DNA of 64,000 nt from Hygrophila difformis (GCA_030278955.1 JAOANR010000008.1:41399301-41463300), one strand, 5' to 3'. Numbered from the stretch's first letter, positions 9,988 to 21,637 are shown. Made by a program: numbers and translations. The notes: generated from the sequence alone by a model not told the origin.

Positions 9988-11870
9988 TGTAATACCCGGA
10001 AATTTTAGAATATAAAAATAGGAATTAATCCAATAGGAGAGAAGGTTTTGTTTCCGAGAACCCGTAGACGCGGAAATGCACGGAAGTCAAAGGGCGACGA
10101 ATTAGAACCCGACGGACCAAAACCACGGTCTTAGGATTTCAAGCATGAAATCGAATCGAGACGGAATAAATTTATGATGAGAAGCATAATCCGAAAATGA
10201 CCCGGAAAATCGAGCCGGAAAATCGAGCGCGAAAACGGGGAAGGATAGAAGTCCGAAAGAGAGGAGAAAAAGACCCGACAGATCGGATCGCACGGACCCG
10301 CCCGGACCGCAGTCCAGGCGAGGGCCGCGCGCTGGCCGGGCTGGGTTTGGCCAAAAGGCGCGCCAACCCCGCGTGGCTCTACAGGTTTTGGCAACTTGCG
10401 CGTTTTCGGCGATTTCTTACCATAATTCGACCTCCCGACTTTGGAAAGCAGATTTTGGTCGAAGGGGGAAGCTTTTAGGCGACCTAGGGCTGCCTCCTCA
10501 CCCTTTTCATCAGTCACAAATCTTTCTCTACTCTCCCAAACTCTCTCCAAAGCCAAAACACTTCCCGGCGACTTCCCGACGACTTTCCGATCACTTCCCG
10601 GCGACGAAAACCGACGGAGGAGGCGTGGAATACAAGATCCCTAGTGTTCTAATCTGTGGTAAGTCGTTCATAGATTTCCATTTAAGTTTTTGAACCCGAA
10701 AACTCGATCTAACATTGGATTTCTTCGTCCGATTCGAAATCGTGGCCAAAGTCGGAAGCTTGACGTTGAGGAGATCCGTTCGTAGGATTTTGGACGAGCC
10801 AGCGACCTTAGGACGACCCAAAACTCTCTATCACTGTAAGTTGAGCCTTCCATATCAATACGGGTGATTTAGGGGCGTCCGGAATAGGCGTAATGTAACG
10901 AAACGTAAAAATCGAAATTAAAAACCCCAACTTGCGCAGTTTCTGTAATCGGCCTAAAACTCATATTTCGAGGATTCAATCCGAGAAACTCAAAACTAGA
11001 CTTTTAATCCTAACACATAAATCTAGGTTGTGTAAAAAGTTCAGATATTTTCGTTAACGTTTGCTATTTTAAATCGCATCGAAAAGAAACTGTTTTGATA
11101 AAACGTGTTGAAATCTGCCTATGAACATGTTCGAACTTAGTGAGTTTGTTTCTATATTTGGTAGTCCGATTTGATCCTTACAATCTAAATGAAAGTTGTA
11201 GATAATCATGTCTAGTATATGTGGTTAAAATTTCAGAATTTTTGGCGTCCATTTGATATGTCAAAAAGCCAATTTTTCGAACTGTGACAAATCTGTTTCG
11301 AGACAGATTCCTGTTTGCACAATAAAATCGATTTTTGACATGTTTCCTCAACTTATTTCGAAAAAGTTAAAACACGAAAGTTGCTCGTTAGGGTGTTTTG
11401 CATGAACTGTGAAATTTTCGGATTTTTCGGACTTAAACCGAATATTTAAATTGAAAAGGCGTAAACTGTGACGCCAAGATACTTTTAAATCGAAGGATTT
11501 TGAAATTTCGAAACGAACGATCAAAGATTTGAAATACGATACATCTATACTTTTGAAAAACCCCGATACATTAAATCTAAACGATACATGAGATACTTGG
11601 TGGAGGGTGAGTGCTCTGCAGGGTGCCCCTCTAACCTTTCTCTTCGGGCCTATAATGGACGAGAGAATTTGATGAGATATTACGCCAATCGGCGGGAGAT
11701 ACATGGCCTACTCTCTCGGGTTGTCCGTATGGATTTCTCGAGGCTCCGGAGTGGTACTGGGTATGGCAGATACGGCTGCGGCCGCCGGATCACCGGCTAA
11801 ACGAGATACTTACGAAACGGCTGCGGCCGCCGGATCACCGGCTATACCAAACACTGAAAAATGGTTACGT
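9988..11870 (+). repeat. 3' LTR of the chromovirus, truncated by gap
   Basis: It starts TGTAATACCCGG and follows the 5' LTR almost base for base up to ACTGAAAAATGGTTACGT, where the N run starts. About 620 bp of LTR are missing (expected length 2509). The few differences include GACGG/GACAG near 10278 and CCC/CTC near 10826. The sequence right of the gap belongs to another element, so the gap hides at least one insertion boundary. Confidence 0.93.
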
Positions 11871-12370
11871 NNNNNNNNNNNNNNNNNNNNNNNNNNNNNN
11901 NNNNNNNNNNNNNNNNNNNNNNNNNNNNNNNNNNNNNNNNNNNNNNNNNNNNNNNNNNNNNNNNNNNNNNNNNNNNNNNNNNNNNNNNNNNNNNNNNNNN
12001 NNNNNNNNNNNNNNNNNNNNNNNNNNNNNNNNNNNNNNNNNNNNNNNNNNNNNNNNNNNNNNNNNNNNNNNNNNNNNNNNNNNNNNNNNNNNNNNNNNNN
12101 NNNNNNNNNNNNNNNNNNNNNNNNNNNNNNNNNNNNNNNNNNNNNNNNNNNNNNNNNNNNNNNNNNNNNNNNNNNNNNNNNNNNNNNNNNNNNNNNNNNN
12201 NNNNNNNNNNNNNNNNNNNNNNNNNNNNNNNNNNNNNNNNNNNNNNNNNNNNNNNNNNNNNNNNNNNNNNNNNNNNNNNNNNNNNNNNNNNNNNNNNNNN
12301 NNNNNNNNNNNNNNNNNNNNNNNNNNNNNNNNNNNNNNNNNNNNNNNNNNNNNNNNNNNNNNNNNNNNNN
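11871..12370. other. Assembly gap (500 N)
   Basis: Exactly 500 N, a conventional gap size, so the true length is unknown. The missing sequence should include the end of the 3' LTR, its target duplication, the rest of the older LTR from 1-1006 and most of the minus-strand element that ends at 12371. Confidence 0.98.
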
Positions 12371-12470
12371 CCTCCTGACGGGCTATGGTCTCTAAATGGT
12401 CCCTGTCTCTCTTATTTAATTCCATCACTTCCCTTACGAGGTCACGGACTAGGTCATTGTTATCACCCAT
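12371..12470 (-). CDS. N-terminus of an element-encoded ORF, cut by gap (33 aa seen)
   Basis: The minus-strand ATG at 12470 starts a charged, helix-prone peptide beginning MGDNNDLVRDLVREVMELNK, which enters the gap after 33 codons. It lies about 220 bp inside the minus-strand LTR at 12690, where gag or a pre-gag ORF should start. It has no recognisable motif. By position and coiled-coil-like character it may correspond to the pre-gag ORF at 3934-4323, or be the start of gag. Confidence 0.5.
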
Positions 12471-12689
12471 CTATCATTTCACAATTCAATATAAGTATTA
12501 ACTATAAAGCATGTTATCTTCTACAGTCTGTGCCTAATGCAAGTGCATAGTGTCCCATCCCAAAATTTTATTTTTCTTTAACAGAAGAATGACTTTTAAA
12601 ATTTCAGAATCTTGATATAGAAAGAAATTTTTGACTCAAAAATTATTTTGACTTAGAAAGAAGTTTTGACTCGTGCTCATATACCAACT
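12471..12689 (-). other. Leader and primer site of minus-strand element
   Basis: Reading leftward from the LTR end at 12690, AGTTGGTATATGAGC resembles the tRNA-iMet primer site TGGTATCAGAGC with two changed bases. The rest is a short AT-rich leader before the ORF at 12470. Confidence 0.7.
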
Positions 12690-14669
12690 TGTAACACCCC
12701 GTTTTCCCACCTAAATCTACAGCGGAAGTTACCAACGAGAACCCAGGGTCGTTACCACCACACTTCCAATCAAGCTCGCTTTGGCCTTGCCTTGGCTTAC
12801 TTAATTGAGAAGTGCTAAGGCTAATTTAAAATTAAAACGTAAATACACTTCAAAACAGCTTAACTTTTTAATAAAGCTATACTTTAGCATAAAAATAGTA
12901 GCGTTTACAAAAAGATGAAGGCTAAGGCTTGCCGCCCCCAAACAAGTTTATTTTACAAAATGACTAAAAGTTTAAAAAGAAAATTTTAACCGTCTCTAAT
13001 TTCGAATGCAAAAGTGGTGGTGACTCCGTGCCCGTGCCCATGCCATCTAGTGGGGTCCACATATATCAAATCCTGAAGGGAAAAGTAAGAAGGATTATTG
13101 TTCAGCACGACGGCTGAGCAAGTAAATTTTGTCCCTTGGACAAAAACAATTTAAAATACTACTGAAACAGTAAATGGCATGTCAAACCGTTAAACTGATC
13201 AATCCACATGTAGCTCGACTATGACTCTACACCTGGGGTGTCTCATAGGACCTAAATGCTCATATAGTGACCGAAATCAACTATGGTATACCCAGGACGG
13301 CCCTTCCCTACATCTAGAAAAACTGATTGGGAGACCCTTGGTCGACCACAATCCTCTTCATGAGAATCCCTTAGATAACCCACGAAATAACTATGACGAT
13401 ATCTACCTCTTTGATATACGCTTGCATAATAATAATAGTTCAATAATCACATGCCATACACTGAAAATTTCATTTTTCACATGCATGGCCTAGCCCCAAA
13501 AATAGTTAAACACATAATAAGACATTACCTCTGCATAAACCAGTTGCTGTAATAAACCAAAAAAATTATTAAAACATAAAGGGAATTAAACATGCAAAAA
13601 TACTCTTGGGACAAAGCCGCAGAACAAAAATCTAATTACAGCCTCTTTCTTTCTGAAGATATCTAACGTTGCTTTAGCTTTCCACTGTAAGTGCTCCACT
13701 GCCTTCAGTACTCTCACGCTCAACTTATAATATTACTGATTTAATTTCGAACTGGTGAATGCAACGTATTATGCATGTAGTATTTATAGAGGTAATTGGC
13801 GGTTGGTCTGGGTATTATTTATTATTATCTAGAATTCATGCATAACAGTTTTACCACTTTACGTCTTCTCCATTCTGTTACAATTGGCAGGTTTACTATT
13901 TTACATCACATCGGTTGTTCATCTCTTTTTACCATTCACACATGCATTCACATTTCTGAATTAATATTTTATACTGATACACGTCACACACTTGTGTACT
14001 ACCTATTATTAATAGTAAATTGTTTCCTAAGGCAGCTTTCTTATCTACTCATTCTGATTCATTTTGCAGATTTACTCAGGTGTGTCTGAGTAGAATTGGT
14101 GTATTGCACCATTTATATTATGCATCTTAGTAAAAATATTTTTGCAAATAAGAAAGTTGGAACCCATGATCTATAGATTAGAAGTCTCACATTACTACCA
14201 ATAGACTAATAATGATTTTGTGTTAGCCAATAAAATTAAATATACTTAATATAAAAGTTGTTAGAAAATACTACCTAATTAATACTTATTGTTAAAACAA
14301 CTTCCCTTAACAAAATATATTTATAACTTTAACTAAGTTATTTTCCCTTGGAAAATAATCCTACCTCTTTCAATATTTTTCCTTTGAAAAGAAAATATAT
14401 ATATATTTCTCTTTGTATTCCTCTTACCAACATGTATCTTTATTATTTTCCCAAGGAAAATAATTGTGCATCACTCAATATTTTCCTTAGGAAAAATATA
14501 TTTCTCTGGTGACTAAATATTTTTCTTTGAAAAATAATTCATTTATTTTCAAATAGTCTATATCATGGGATACACTAATTTATTTCCCAACTCAATTTAT
14601 TTTCCTAAGAAATTAAATTATTTCTTCAAAAAAAAATATTATTAACTTAACAATTTTCAGGGTATTACA
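12690..14669 (-). repeat. LTR of minus-strand chromovirus-like element (1980 bp)
   Basis: On the plus strand it runs from TGTAACACCCCG to GGGTATTACA, the reverse of the TGTAATACC...GGTGTTACA ends of other LTRs here. The primer-like site at its left shows that it is a 5' LTR of an element running leftward into the gap. It carries the covarying hairpin TCAGC-ACGACG-GCTGA at 13102-13117 (plus coordinates). The middle is AT-rich (14100-14640). The right flank is GTTTT, inside another LTR fragment. Confidence 0.8.
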
Positions 14670-15005
14670 GTTTTAATACATCCAAAATCATTCCAATGAG
14701 TCCCAATACACCCCTTAACATCTGAGAATTGAATACAAGTCGATTGGGCATCGCCCCCTGCACGGTGGTGCGCTGGTGGCCTGCTGCAGTTTTTCTTCTT
14801 TTTTTATATTATGATTTTTATTTACAAAAATCATAATGTGGGAATTATCCGAGATCGTTGGAATAATTCGATAAAACTTATCCCGATTCGCGATCGTCCG
14901 AAATATATTTAATTCCACTCTCTCGAAATTATTTCGGTTTTAATAATTAAATCCAATTCTTTAATTTTGGATTTAAATATCGATGTCGATTTCTCGGGTA
15001 TTACA
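14670..15005 (-). repeat. LTR start fragment, minus orientation
   Basis: The right edge reads TCTCGGGTATTACA on the plus strand, so on the minus strand an LTR begins TGTAATACCCGAGA at 15005 and runs left for 336 bp until it is broken by the LTR at 12690-14669. No further piece is visible. Confidence 0.7.
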
Positions 15006-15390
15006 GATATGAATAGACATTTTCAGTTTTACACTATAAGATTATTATAACGAGGTTTTGAACTGTTAACTAATAATTATTCTGCATTTATGTTTCAATA
15101 TGGTGATCATATTGTAATGTTGGTAATTATGTAAGTTTGATTCCAATTTTGGTTATATTTTTTGGGTATGGTAAATGATGTAGTTAAAATGTATATTATG
15201 CATCATATTTATTTTTTCATGTTAAAGATATATTAATGTGTATATGGCAATCTCATTATTTAGTTTTTAAAAGATACTTAATTTCCAAGTTACGTAAAGT
15301 TCCCACAATTTTCAGTTTTTTTTTAAAAAAAAATTGGAATTTCAAATTTAAATAGAATTCGTAGTGTATATATAGAAGTTATATTGTTTA
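15006..15390. other. AT-rich stretch, nothing recognised
   Basis: It separates an LTR fragment from a solo LTR and holds no ORF or repeat I can name. Its last five bases (GTTTA) are the left target duplication of the solo LTR. Confidence 0.6.
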
Positions 15391-15416
15391 TGTGATACCC
15401 GAGAAATTCGTTTCGC

Positions 15417-15417
<1 letters not shown>

Positions 15418-15465
<48 letters not shown>
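15418..15465 (+). repeat. (TTA)n microsatellite
   Basis: About 16 TTA/ATT units in a row inside the solo LTR, close to its start. Confidence 0.97.
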
Positions 15466-15469
<4 letters not shown>

Positions 15470-16868
15470 TTGGCACCCTATTGGCAATCAAAACCTTACA
15501 TGGTCTTAGACATTATTAGTAATACATTTTTTTCAATTAAGATAAATCTATACTATTTTACACATTTAATAAATTGGATAAATTTACACTATGGAAAGGT
15601 TTAGATGCAACGGTTTGGATAAATGTGAATATGGAAAAGGTGGGATAGTAGCCAATTAGAGAATCACAATTCTTGTCATTATCTTGCAAAACCTCCGGGC
15701 GCTCTGCTTAAAATGAGGCCAAAATTCTGTCAAAAAAACTAATCATCCTCCTGCTATTAAACCCATCAATTCCATGATTTCGTCCTTGCCAAAGCTGCCA
15801 ATCCAAAGTTCCTTATGGCTCTATAGATAAGCTTTACCAGAAACCGGAAGCTGCTATCCTAAAGTCTAGAGTTTGGAGACTAATTTAGTGAAGTCGGAGT
15901 CCATCTTGCCGAGCCATCTTCCAGTGCCTTACCCTTTTGATTGGTTGTAAGTTAATCTTGTTGTCCTACATTCTCCTTTTTGTGTGTGTCTCGCCAATGT
16001 GTCTGTGATCTCGTATTTTCCTATATTCGTCCAAGAATTGCTGTCTCATAACTGATCTGTGTCTGTAAAATATTCTCTACGATTTTCTAGTGTCTATACA
16101 AAACATTCAATGTGTATATATATGTTTTTATATTGATAAGTGAGCATAGCAGAGACATGAAAATTTAAATTCCCTTGCTTGTGTCTTGGAAGTGTACGAC
16201 CATTTCATTTTCCCCGGTGGAGTTTATGGAGTCAAAAAGTTGTGGGCGTCTTCCCTGGAAACTTGATGATAGAGCCATATTTTTGATATTGTGTGGGTCT
16301 TGTCATTTAATGAGTTGTGGGTAAACAGAAAATTTATGCAGTTTGTGCGGATATATATGTTTTATTTGTATGGTTAAATTGCTATTGTGTGGGTCTTTCC
16401 TGGCAACATATAAATATGTGTAGATGTTTTATTTGCGTGGACAAATTACTATTGACGACTTGATGCTATTATGTGGATTTTGCGGATCTTGTGGATTTTT
16501 GCGGTTGAGGGGTAGAACCGTGAGGGTCTCTAGCGACGCAACTCGCCCCCTCTGTCAAAATTTATTAAAATAGGTTGACGAACCTTAACATGTGTGGTAT
16601 TATGCGGTTGTGCATCCCCGTCAATATTAATTCACCATTTTATTAAGTATAATGATTTGCGGTTGTGTCAATTCTTTAGTTACATAATTGTAGTCATATG
16701 GAATTAGGATTAACTTACCAATCTTTACTGATTTGTGTGTGCATGTATTTATTTATCAGAGGATCTGAAGATGAGATACCTTGAGCATTGCACACATTAG
16801 GGAAAGGGGACTCTGACAGTTTATTTTGTTCAAATAAAATATATATACTTATATATATATATATATAC

Positions 16869-17159
16869 TGTAACACCCCCATCTTCGGCGCAGCGGAAAG
16901 ACGGGGTGCTACTCTAAATGTTGCCGGCTCCAGAGTGAAGGTTGTCCCCACAAACCAACACGAGCTCTTTCCAGAGCGCTTTGGCCTCACTCAAGCACAC
17001 CCTGAGAGACTTCCCAGGAGGTCACCCATCCTAGAATTACCCCAAGTTAAGCACGCTTAACTTTGGAGTTCTTATAGGATGGTTACCAAGAAAGAAAGGT
17101 ACTTTGTTGGTATGAGTAGCTTATTTCACTCCATTTAAGCCATATTCTAGGGTATTACA
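16869..17159 (-). mobile_element. Cassandra-type TRIM solo LTR
   Basis: The 291-bp unit starts TGTAACACCCCCATC and ends TAGGGTATTACA, flanked by AT repeats. Its middle is the reverse complement of plant 5S rRNA (17008-17083). Short LTRs that carry a 5S-derived Pol III promoter define Cassandra, a terminal-repeat retrotransposon in miniature; that is family knowledge. No second LTR or primer site is nearby, so it is solo. ATACT occurs at 16865-16869 and 17159-17163, overlapping the terminal bases, which is a possible target duplication. Minus strand is given because the 5S sense strand is minus. It lies inside the solo LTR at 15391-17352 and is the younger insertion. Confidence 0.82.
17008..17083 (-). 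other. 5S rRNA-derived segment in Cassandra LTR
   Basis: The plus strand has CCCAGGAGGTCACCCATCCT and AAGCACGCTTAACTT followed by GGAGTTCT. These are reverse complements of the 3' half and middle of plant 5S rRNA, including the internal promoter region. The segment between them is diverged, so it is not a functional 5S gene. Confidence 0.85.
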
Positions 17160-17352
17160 TACTTATATATATAATTTGACTCATTTTGTAAAACATTTGT
17201 TTGAACTATTTTTGATATTGCACGATTTGAATATCAAAAGAGGTTTTGTTTTTCAATAGCCTTAACATCTCTTGGTATTTTGTTTGGTAAGTATTTTTAT
17301 TCCAAGAGATGTGGCGGTAGCACCCCTGGTGTTTAAATTTGGGGGTGTTACA

Positions 17353-18404
17353 GTTTAAAGATACACTAATGAATATATGGAAAATATTTGTATATATTAG
17401 TACATAATGTATATATAGGCAATGTTTTCACAAAAATATATCACTAATCCTAAAAGTAATATACAATTATATAGTTGCTAATTGTTAAAAAATATATTTT
17501 ATAATTATATCATTCTAATTGTATATAAATATATACTAAATAATATTAATCTTATATATTTATATTATATTAAATATAATACAAAACAATTATAATTATT
17601 AAGGGAAATTGTGAAAATTTATATTTATTGGGTAATTGGTTTAGAGTAAATTAATTATTTTCGTAAAGCATGTTATAAATAAAAGAATCAGGGTATATAA
17701 AGAGTTATTGGGGTACGAATAGATCCATCAGTAAATAAATTAGTTAGGGCGTCGGAGGCGATCTCCCTTGCTAATCGAACCAAAGATTTCTTGTGTTACA
17801 ATCATAATCTGGTGTACTGTAAGTCAATCTCCCTATTTCTCATTGATTCGCCACCCTCTGTGTAAATCCCTTTCTTGGTGATTTGTAACCCTTTTCTTTT
17901 AATGTGTGTAAAAAAATTCACTTCTCACCGATCCGTAACCATTGTGTAAATTCTTTTGGGAAACCTAAATATGTGTACTGAGAGTTGCCTTTAATTCCTT
18001 CGTCGTATGTCACCACCATCCAGAACTTAAGGCTAGAGAATCGAGTGTGAAATAGAAGGATCCGAGATGCAGAGGTGAAGATATGCAGGCTGCGAGCTGA
18101 TGCAGAGGTGGAGATACGCAGGCTGTGAGCTAGGGTCGAGCCACCTCGCCAAGAACCCTCCGATGGGGTTAGCAATTCCAATGTCCCAGTCCGACGTCGC
18201 ACCCCCAGCCCGCATCGTCAACATGGCAGGGAGCTTGGTGAAGAAGAGGAGGAGGACCCCGAGGAAAATCCTGAGGAGAATGGAGATCCTAATGACGATG
18301 GGTAGCACTTGATTGCTTTGCAAGATGCGAATAAAACCTGTTCCTGAATTCATGCCTGCAATACATTTTGTTTTCCGATCCTGTTTCTTTCCGATCCTGC
18401 AATA
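17353..18404. other. Mostly AT-rich region, no firm gene
   Basis: 17353-17700 is strongly AT-rich. From 17740 the base composition changes; 18070-18322 has overlapping short frames, one with an acidic tail (EEEEDPEENPEEN near 18240-18320) that resembles retroelement ORFs but has no supported start. A 33-bp tandem duplication lies at 18066-18131. I call no gene. Confidence 0.5.
18066..18131 (+). repeat. 33-bp tandem duplication
   Basis: Two head-to-tail copies (18066-18098 and 18099-18131) starting GATGCAGAGGTG and ending GAGCT, with a few differences. The unit is a multiple of three, so frames pass through it unbroken. Confidence 0.9.
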
Positions 18405-19889
18405 CAGTGACGCTTCGAAGGAGGGCTTAGGGTGTGTCCTGATGCAAGAACAAACGTGTGATTGCATACGCATCCCGACAATTGAAACCTCATGAAGAGA
18501 GCTATCCGACACATGATTTGGAATTAGCTGCAGTAGTTTTTGCCCTCAAAATATGGCAACACTACTTATATGGGAGAACGTGTCGAATCTTCACCAACCA
18601 TAAAAGCCTCAAATATATATTTACGCAAAAAGAGCTAAATATGAGGCAGAGACGATGGTTGGAGCTTATAAAGGATTACGACTTGGAAATTTTGTACCGT
18701 GAGGGAAAAGCTAACGTTGTTGCAGACGCATTGAGCCGGAAAACCTGAACACACCTTGAATATATTGATCCTACCACCTCAGTTGTATATGGATCTGGTG
18801 AGGTTGGACGTCGAACTAGTCCAACATGGCACAGTGGTGAACACCCTCAATTCTATGACGATTACGTCCCCCGTATTCGAGGAAATACATGTAGCTCAAC
18901 CCGGCGACATTAAATTGGAAAGGGTAAAAGAAAAGATTTCCGAAGGAAAGGCGGTAGGCTTTGCTACCCATCCCGATGGAAGAACTCGTTTCAAGGGGAG
19001 GTGGTGTGTGCCCCAAAAGTATGGGGAGTTTAAACGAAAATTAATGGAGGAAGGCCACAACACACCGTATTCGGTGCACCCTGGAGGTGATAAACTTTAT
19101 AAGGACTTGAAGAAGGTCTATTGGTGGCCAAGAATGAAAAACGAAGTAGTTGACTTCGTATCCAGTGCTTGACCTGTCAGAAGGTCAAAGCAGTCCGACA
19201 AAAACCACTTGGCTTATGAAGCCATTGGAAATCCCGAGTTGGAAATCGGAAAGGTATTTCTATGGATTTCATTTCCAGACTACCACGATCACCTAAGGGA
19301 AATAACAAAATTTGGCTGATTTTCGATCGACTGACTAAAGCGGCAATCTTCATTCCCATGAAAACACATGGTTCATGGATCAACTTGCACACGCTTATGT
19401 CGATAATGTAGTTCGAAGACATGGAGTTCCCCACGACATCATATCCGATCGAGACAGTAGATTTGTCTCTCATTTTTGGAAAAAAATGCAAGAAGCATTA
19501 GGGATTCAAATTTAGATGAGTACGGCCTTTCATCCTATGACCGATGGCCAACTGAGAGAACGATTCAAACATTGGAAGATATGTTATGAGCATGTGTTTC
19601 GGAGTTTAAAGGTAGCTGGGAGAACCATATTCCATTAATTGAGTTCTCGTACAAGAACAGTCACCATGCAAGTATAGGTATGGCACCATTTGAGGCGTTA
19701 TATGGACGGAAGTACCGCAATCCACTTTGTTGGACTGAAACCGAGAATTCAAAAATACTTGGACCTCAACTAATCATGGACATGGCGGAACAAGTGAGGG
19801 TGATTCAACAAAAGATGAAAGCGGCCTAGGATAGGCAAAAGAGTTATGTCGATGTTAGACGGCTAGAGTTGGAGTTTAACGCAGGGGAC
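18405..19889 (+). pseudogene. pol: Chromovirus pol fragment (RNase H to integrase), dead
   Basis: The fragment starts at YSDASKEG of RNase H with no upstream RT and ends in the integrase C-terminal region just before the GPY/F part. Preserved pieces include [33 protein letters not shown] (RNase H), and HNTPYSVHPGG with YWWPRMK (integrase zinc finger). Several frameshifts and stops interrupt it: near 18450, the TGA at 18746, near 19170 at the CxxC motif, near 19220, in the core near 19515 and 19590, and at 19826. The right end abuts an Athila LTR start at 19890. It is clearly homologous to 7770-9290 but far more decayed. Confidence 0.9.
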
Positions 19890-20125
19890 TGATGACAGTC
19901 ATTCATGACTGCCATTTTAGTCCAAATTTGTGCCCTTATGATGATTTCTGATTATATTTTCTCTTGGGAATAGATGAAAACATTTGAAGAATTTCATAAG
20001 ATTAGAAAAAGAATTTGAAATTCATGGAAATAGCTTTAAAATTGTTTTAAAATAATTGAAGTATTTCTCGCTATGTTTATATCAGAACTAATCCTCGCCT
20101 TGTTAATTAAGCAGGAAATGAGCTG
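19890..20125 (+). repeat. Athila-type LTR start, plus orientation (236 bp)
   Basis: TGATGACAGTCATTCATGAC matches the minus-strand start of the Athila LTR at 60333 and, less exactly, at 28940, but here it points rightward. It abuts the dead pol at 19889 and is cut at 20125 by the left edge of a minus-oriented LTR of the same family. It is probably the remnant of an earlier Athila insertion. Confidence 0.7.
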
Positions 20126-21637
20126 TGAAGCTTTTCTCGAGGGAACCCCTTGCTTGGATCCCCTCTTGGTTTACCCAAAGCGCACGGTATCAAGCTTGCA
20201 GTATTTATTTATTTATCGGGATCGTTCACTAGAGAGTTATACGATAGAAGCATTTTAATAACATTATGAATCTTAGATTTTTGCATATACTCTTTGGTTT
20301 GCAATGAATAGTGAATGTATCTTAAAGTCTATTACTGAAAAGTAAATGCAGCAAAGTAATAAAGCAGTAAAGGAAAGCAGTATAAAAAGACATACAAAAG
20401 AAAGCATTAAAAATGATGGATAAGGTTTGATTGTGTGATAATGATGGACTAAATGACAAAGAAAACTAATGAGACTTCTGCTAAAGTAACATGCTTCTGT
20501 GATTTATAGAAATGAGCATATCAAAGAGATGAAATAAGTCCTATATCTAAATCTGTCCATTCTTCATGTCTTAGATCACTTTCCCAAGACGAGTACTTGT
20601 GATCTAGTGTCATAACATTTTTAACTCTGAAATCATGAGACACCAATGCTAAGAGATAATCGGTCAGACTTATCTCTTGACATAAGCTTTCAGAAATATC
20701 ACTTAATCTGTTTCTTCCGGATTCAGATTAAGCCATTGAATACTCAAGGTCACTTCTAATCCATCTTATACTAGTCTGAACTTGTTGTTGTTCTCTTACT
20801 ATCTTGGTAAGAAAATCATCTTATACTACTTACTTGGATGTCCTCTACAAGAAATTAAAAAGCAAGAATTTAAATCTATCATCCAAGGGTCGTATAAAAC
20901 TCAATTCTTCCTCAAAATAATTCCAACAAGTATTAATTAGAAATAATAATCCTGTAAGTATATCAAGATGAAGTTGCTTAATCAAAGTCCTTGACTTATC
21001 TGGATTACTCAGATTCATACAGATGTATTAGCTTGAAAATTCTCTGTGAAAAATCTAAGTACTCATGAATTGACTCAGGAATAATGAGATCTTGCAAGTC
21101 TATTAACCTCCTACCCATAGCATATGATTGATAAACCATAAATCTATGATCCCTGGAAGTTAATCCCTTTAAGATTCTCATTAATTCTTAAGACAAAAGA
21201 TGATTTTTGAAACATCTTTCCCTTTTAAACGACAGGTACTAAATGTCCAACTGCAGAACAGGTTTGTTCTTCATCATCATCCTGAGTAAATAATGAACAA
21301 ACAGACTTGTATCATTATTTTTACTCAATAAGCTGATTAAAATAATGATATGAGAATGATAATCGAAGTCCAATTATCTTCTGATGAAAGCATAATACTC
21401 AGCAGTGAGTCTGGGAAATATCCCAAAATATTATGAGCATAAGTAGTAATATATGTATAAAGAAACGGTGAGGGTTCTGAATCCTCTAAGTAAAATGCTA
21501 GGGTGCTCCCAAAATATAGGCTAGGAGCTAGACAGAATGTAGAGAATTTCTTTCCTTAAAAAGGATTTAAGAATCAATTCTGCAAAATATGTTACCAAGA
21601 TAGCTTGCTGTAATTATCTTGGGGTTTAAAACTATGA
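20126..21637 (-). repeat. Athila 3' LTR, distal part (split by nested element)
   Basis: The left edge TGAAGCTTTTC corresponds to the LTR edge TGAAGCTTTTG at 57109. Shared blocks include AAAGCGCACG, ATCAAGCTTGCAGTATTTAT, CGGGATCGTTCACTAGAG and CTTTCCCTTTTAAACGACAG. It runs in minus orientation and continues at 26999 after the nested gag-only element. By eye it is clearly diverged from the LTR at 57109-60333, so it belongs to a different element. No gene is called. Confidence 0.85.

Larger units (their letters stand above)
1007..11870 (+). mobile_element. Near-complete Ty3/gypsy chromovirus (Tekay/Del type), 3' LTR cut by gap
   Basis: The order is 5' LTR (1007-3515), tRNA-iMet primer site, leader with a coiled-coil ORF, gag-pol in one frame (4989-9703), 3' UTR, purine tract and 3' LTR from 9988. 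The domain order Gag, protease, RT, RNase H, integrase, chromodomain defines a chromovirus; the chromodomain sequence looks like the Tekay/Del clade. The two LTRs are nearly identical over the 1.9 kb present in both, differing only at scattered bases, so the insertion should be young. Yet gag-pol has an early frameshift, two stops and a D-to-E change in the RT motif A. It sits in the older LTR at 1-1006; the 5 bases before it are CTTGA, but the right target duplication is lost in the gap. Confidence 0.92.
15391..17352 (+). mobile_element. Solo LTR with GTTTA target-site duplication
   Basis: It begins TGTGATACCCGAGAAATTCG and ends GGGGGTGTTACA, with the family's AGAGATGTGGCGGTAGCACCCC box just before the end. 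GTTTA stands directly before (15386-15390) and directly after (17353-17357), so both integration borders are preserved. No internal region, primer site or purine tract is present. That is the product of recombination between the two LTRs of one element. The length of 1962 bp includes a nested Cassandra-type LTR of about 291 bp and an (TTA)n run. No ORF is credible inside. Confidence 0.85.

Noticed and set aside
11703..12550. Long ORFs across the N gap (also 38344-39055)
   Set aside because: They consist mostly of undefined codons created by the N runs.
15392..15604. 70-aa ORF with poly-Ile
   Set aside because: It is a translation of the (TTA)n microsatellite.
17008..17083. Functional 5S rRNA gene
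   Set aside because: Only part of 5S is present, with diverged central bases, inside a short LTR with TG...CA ends.
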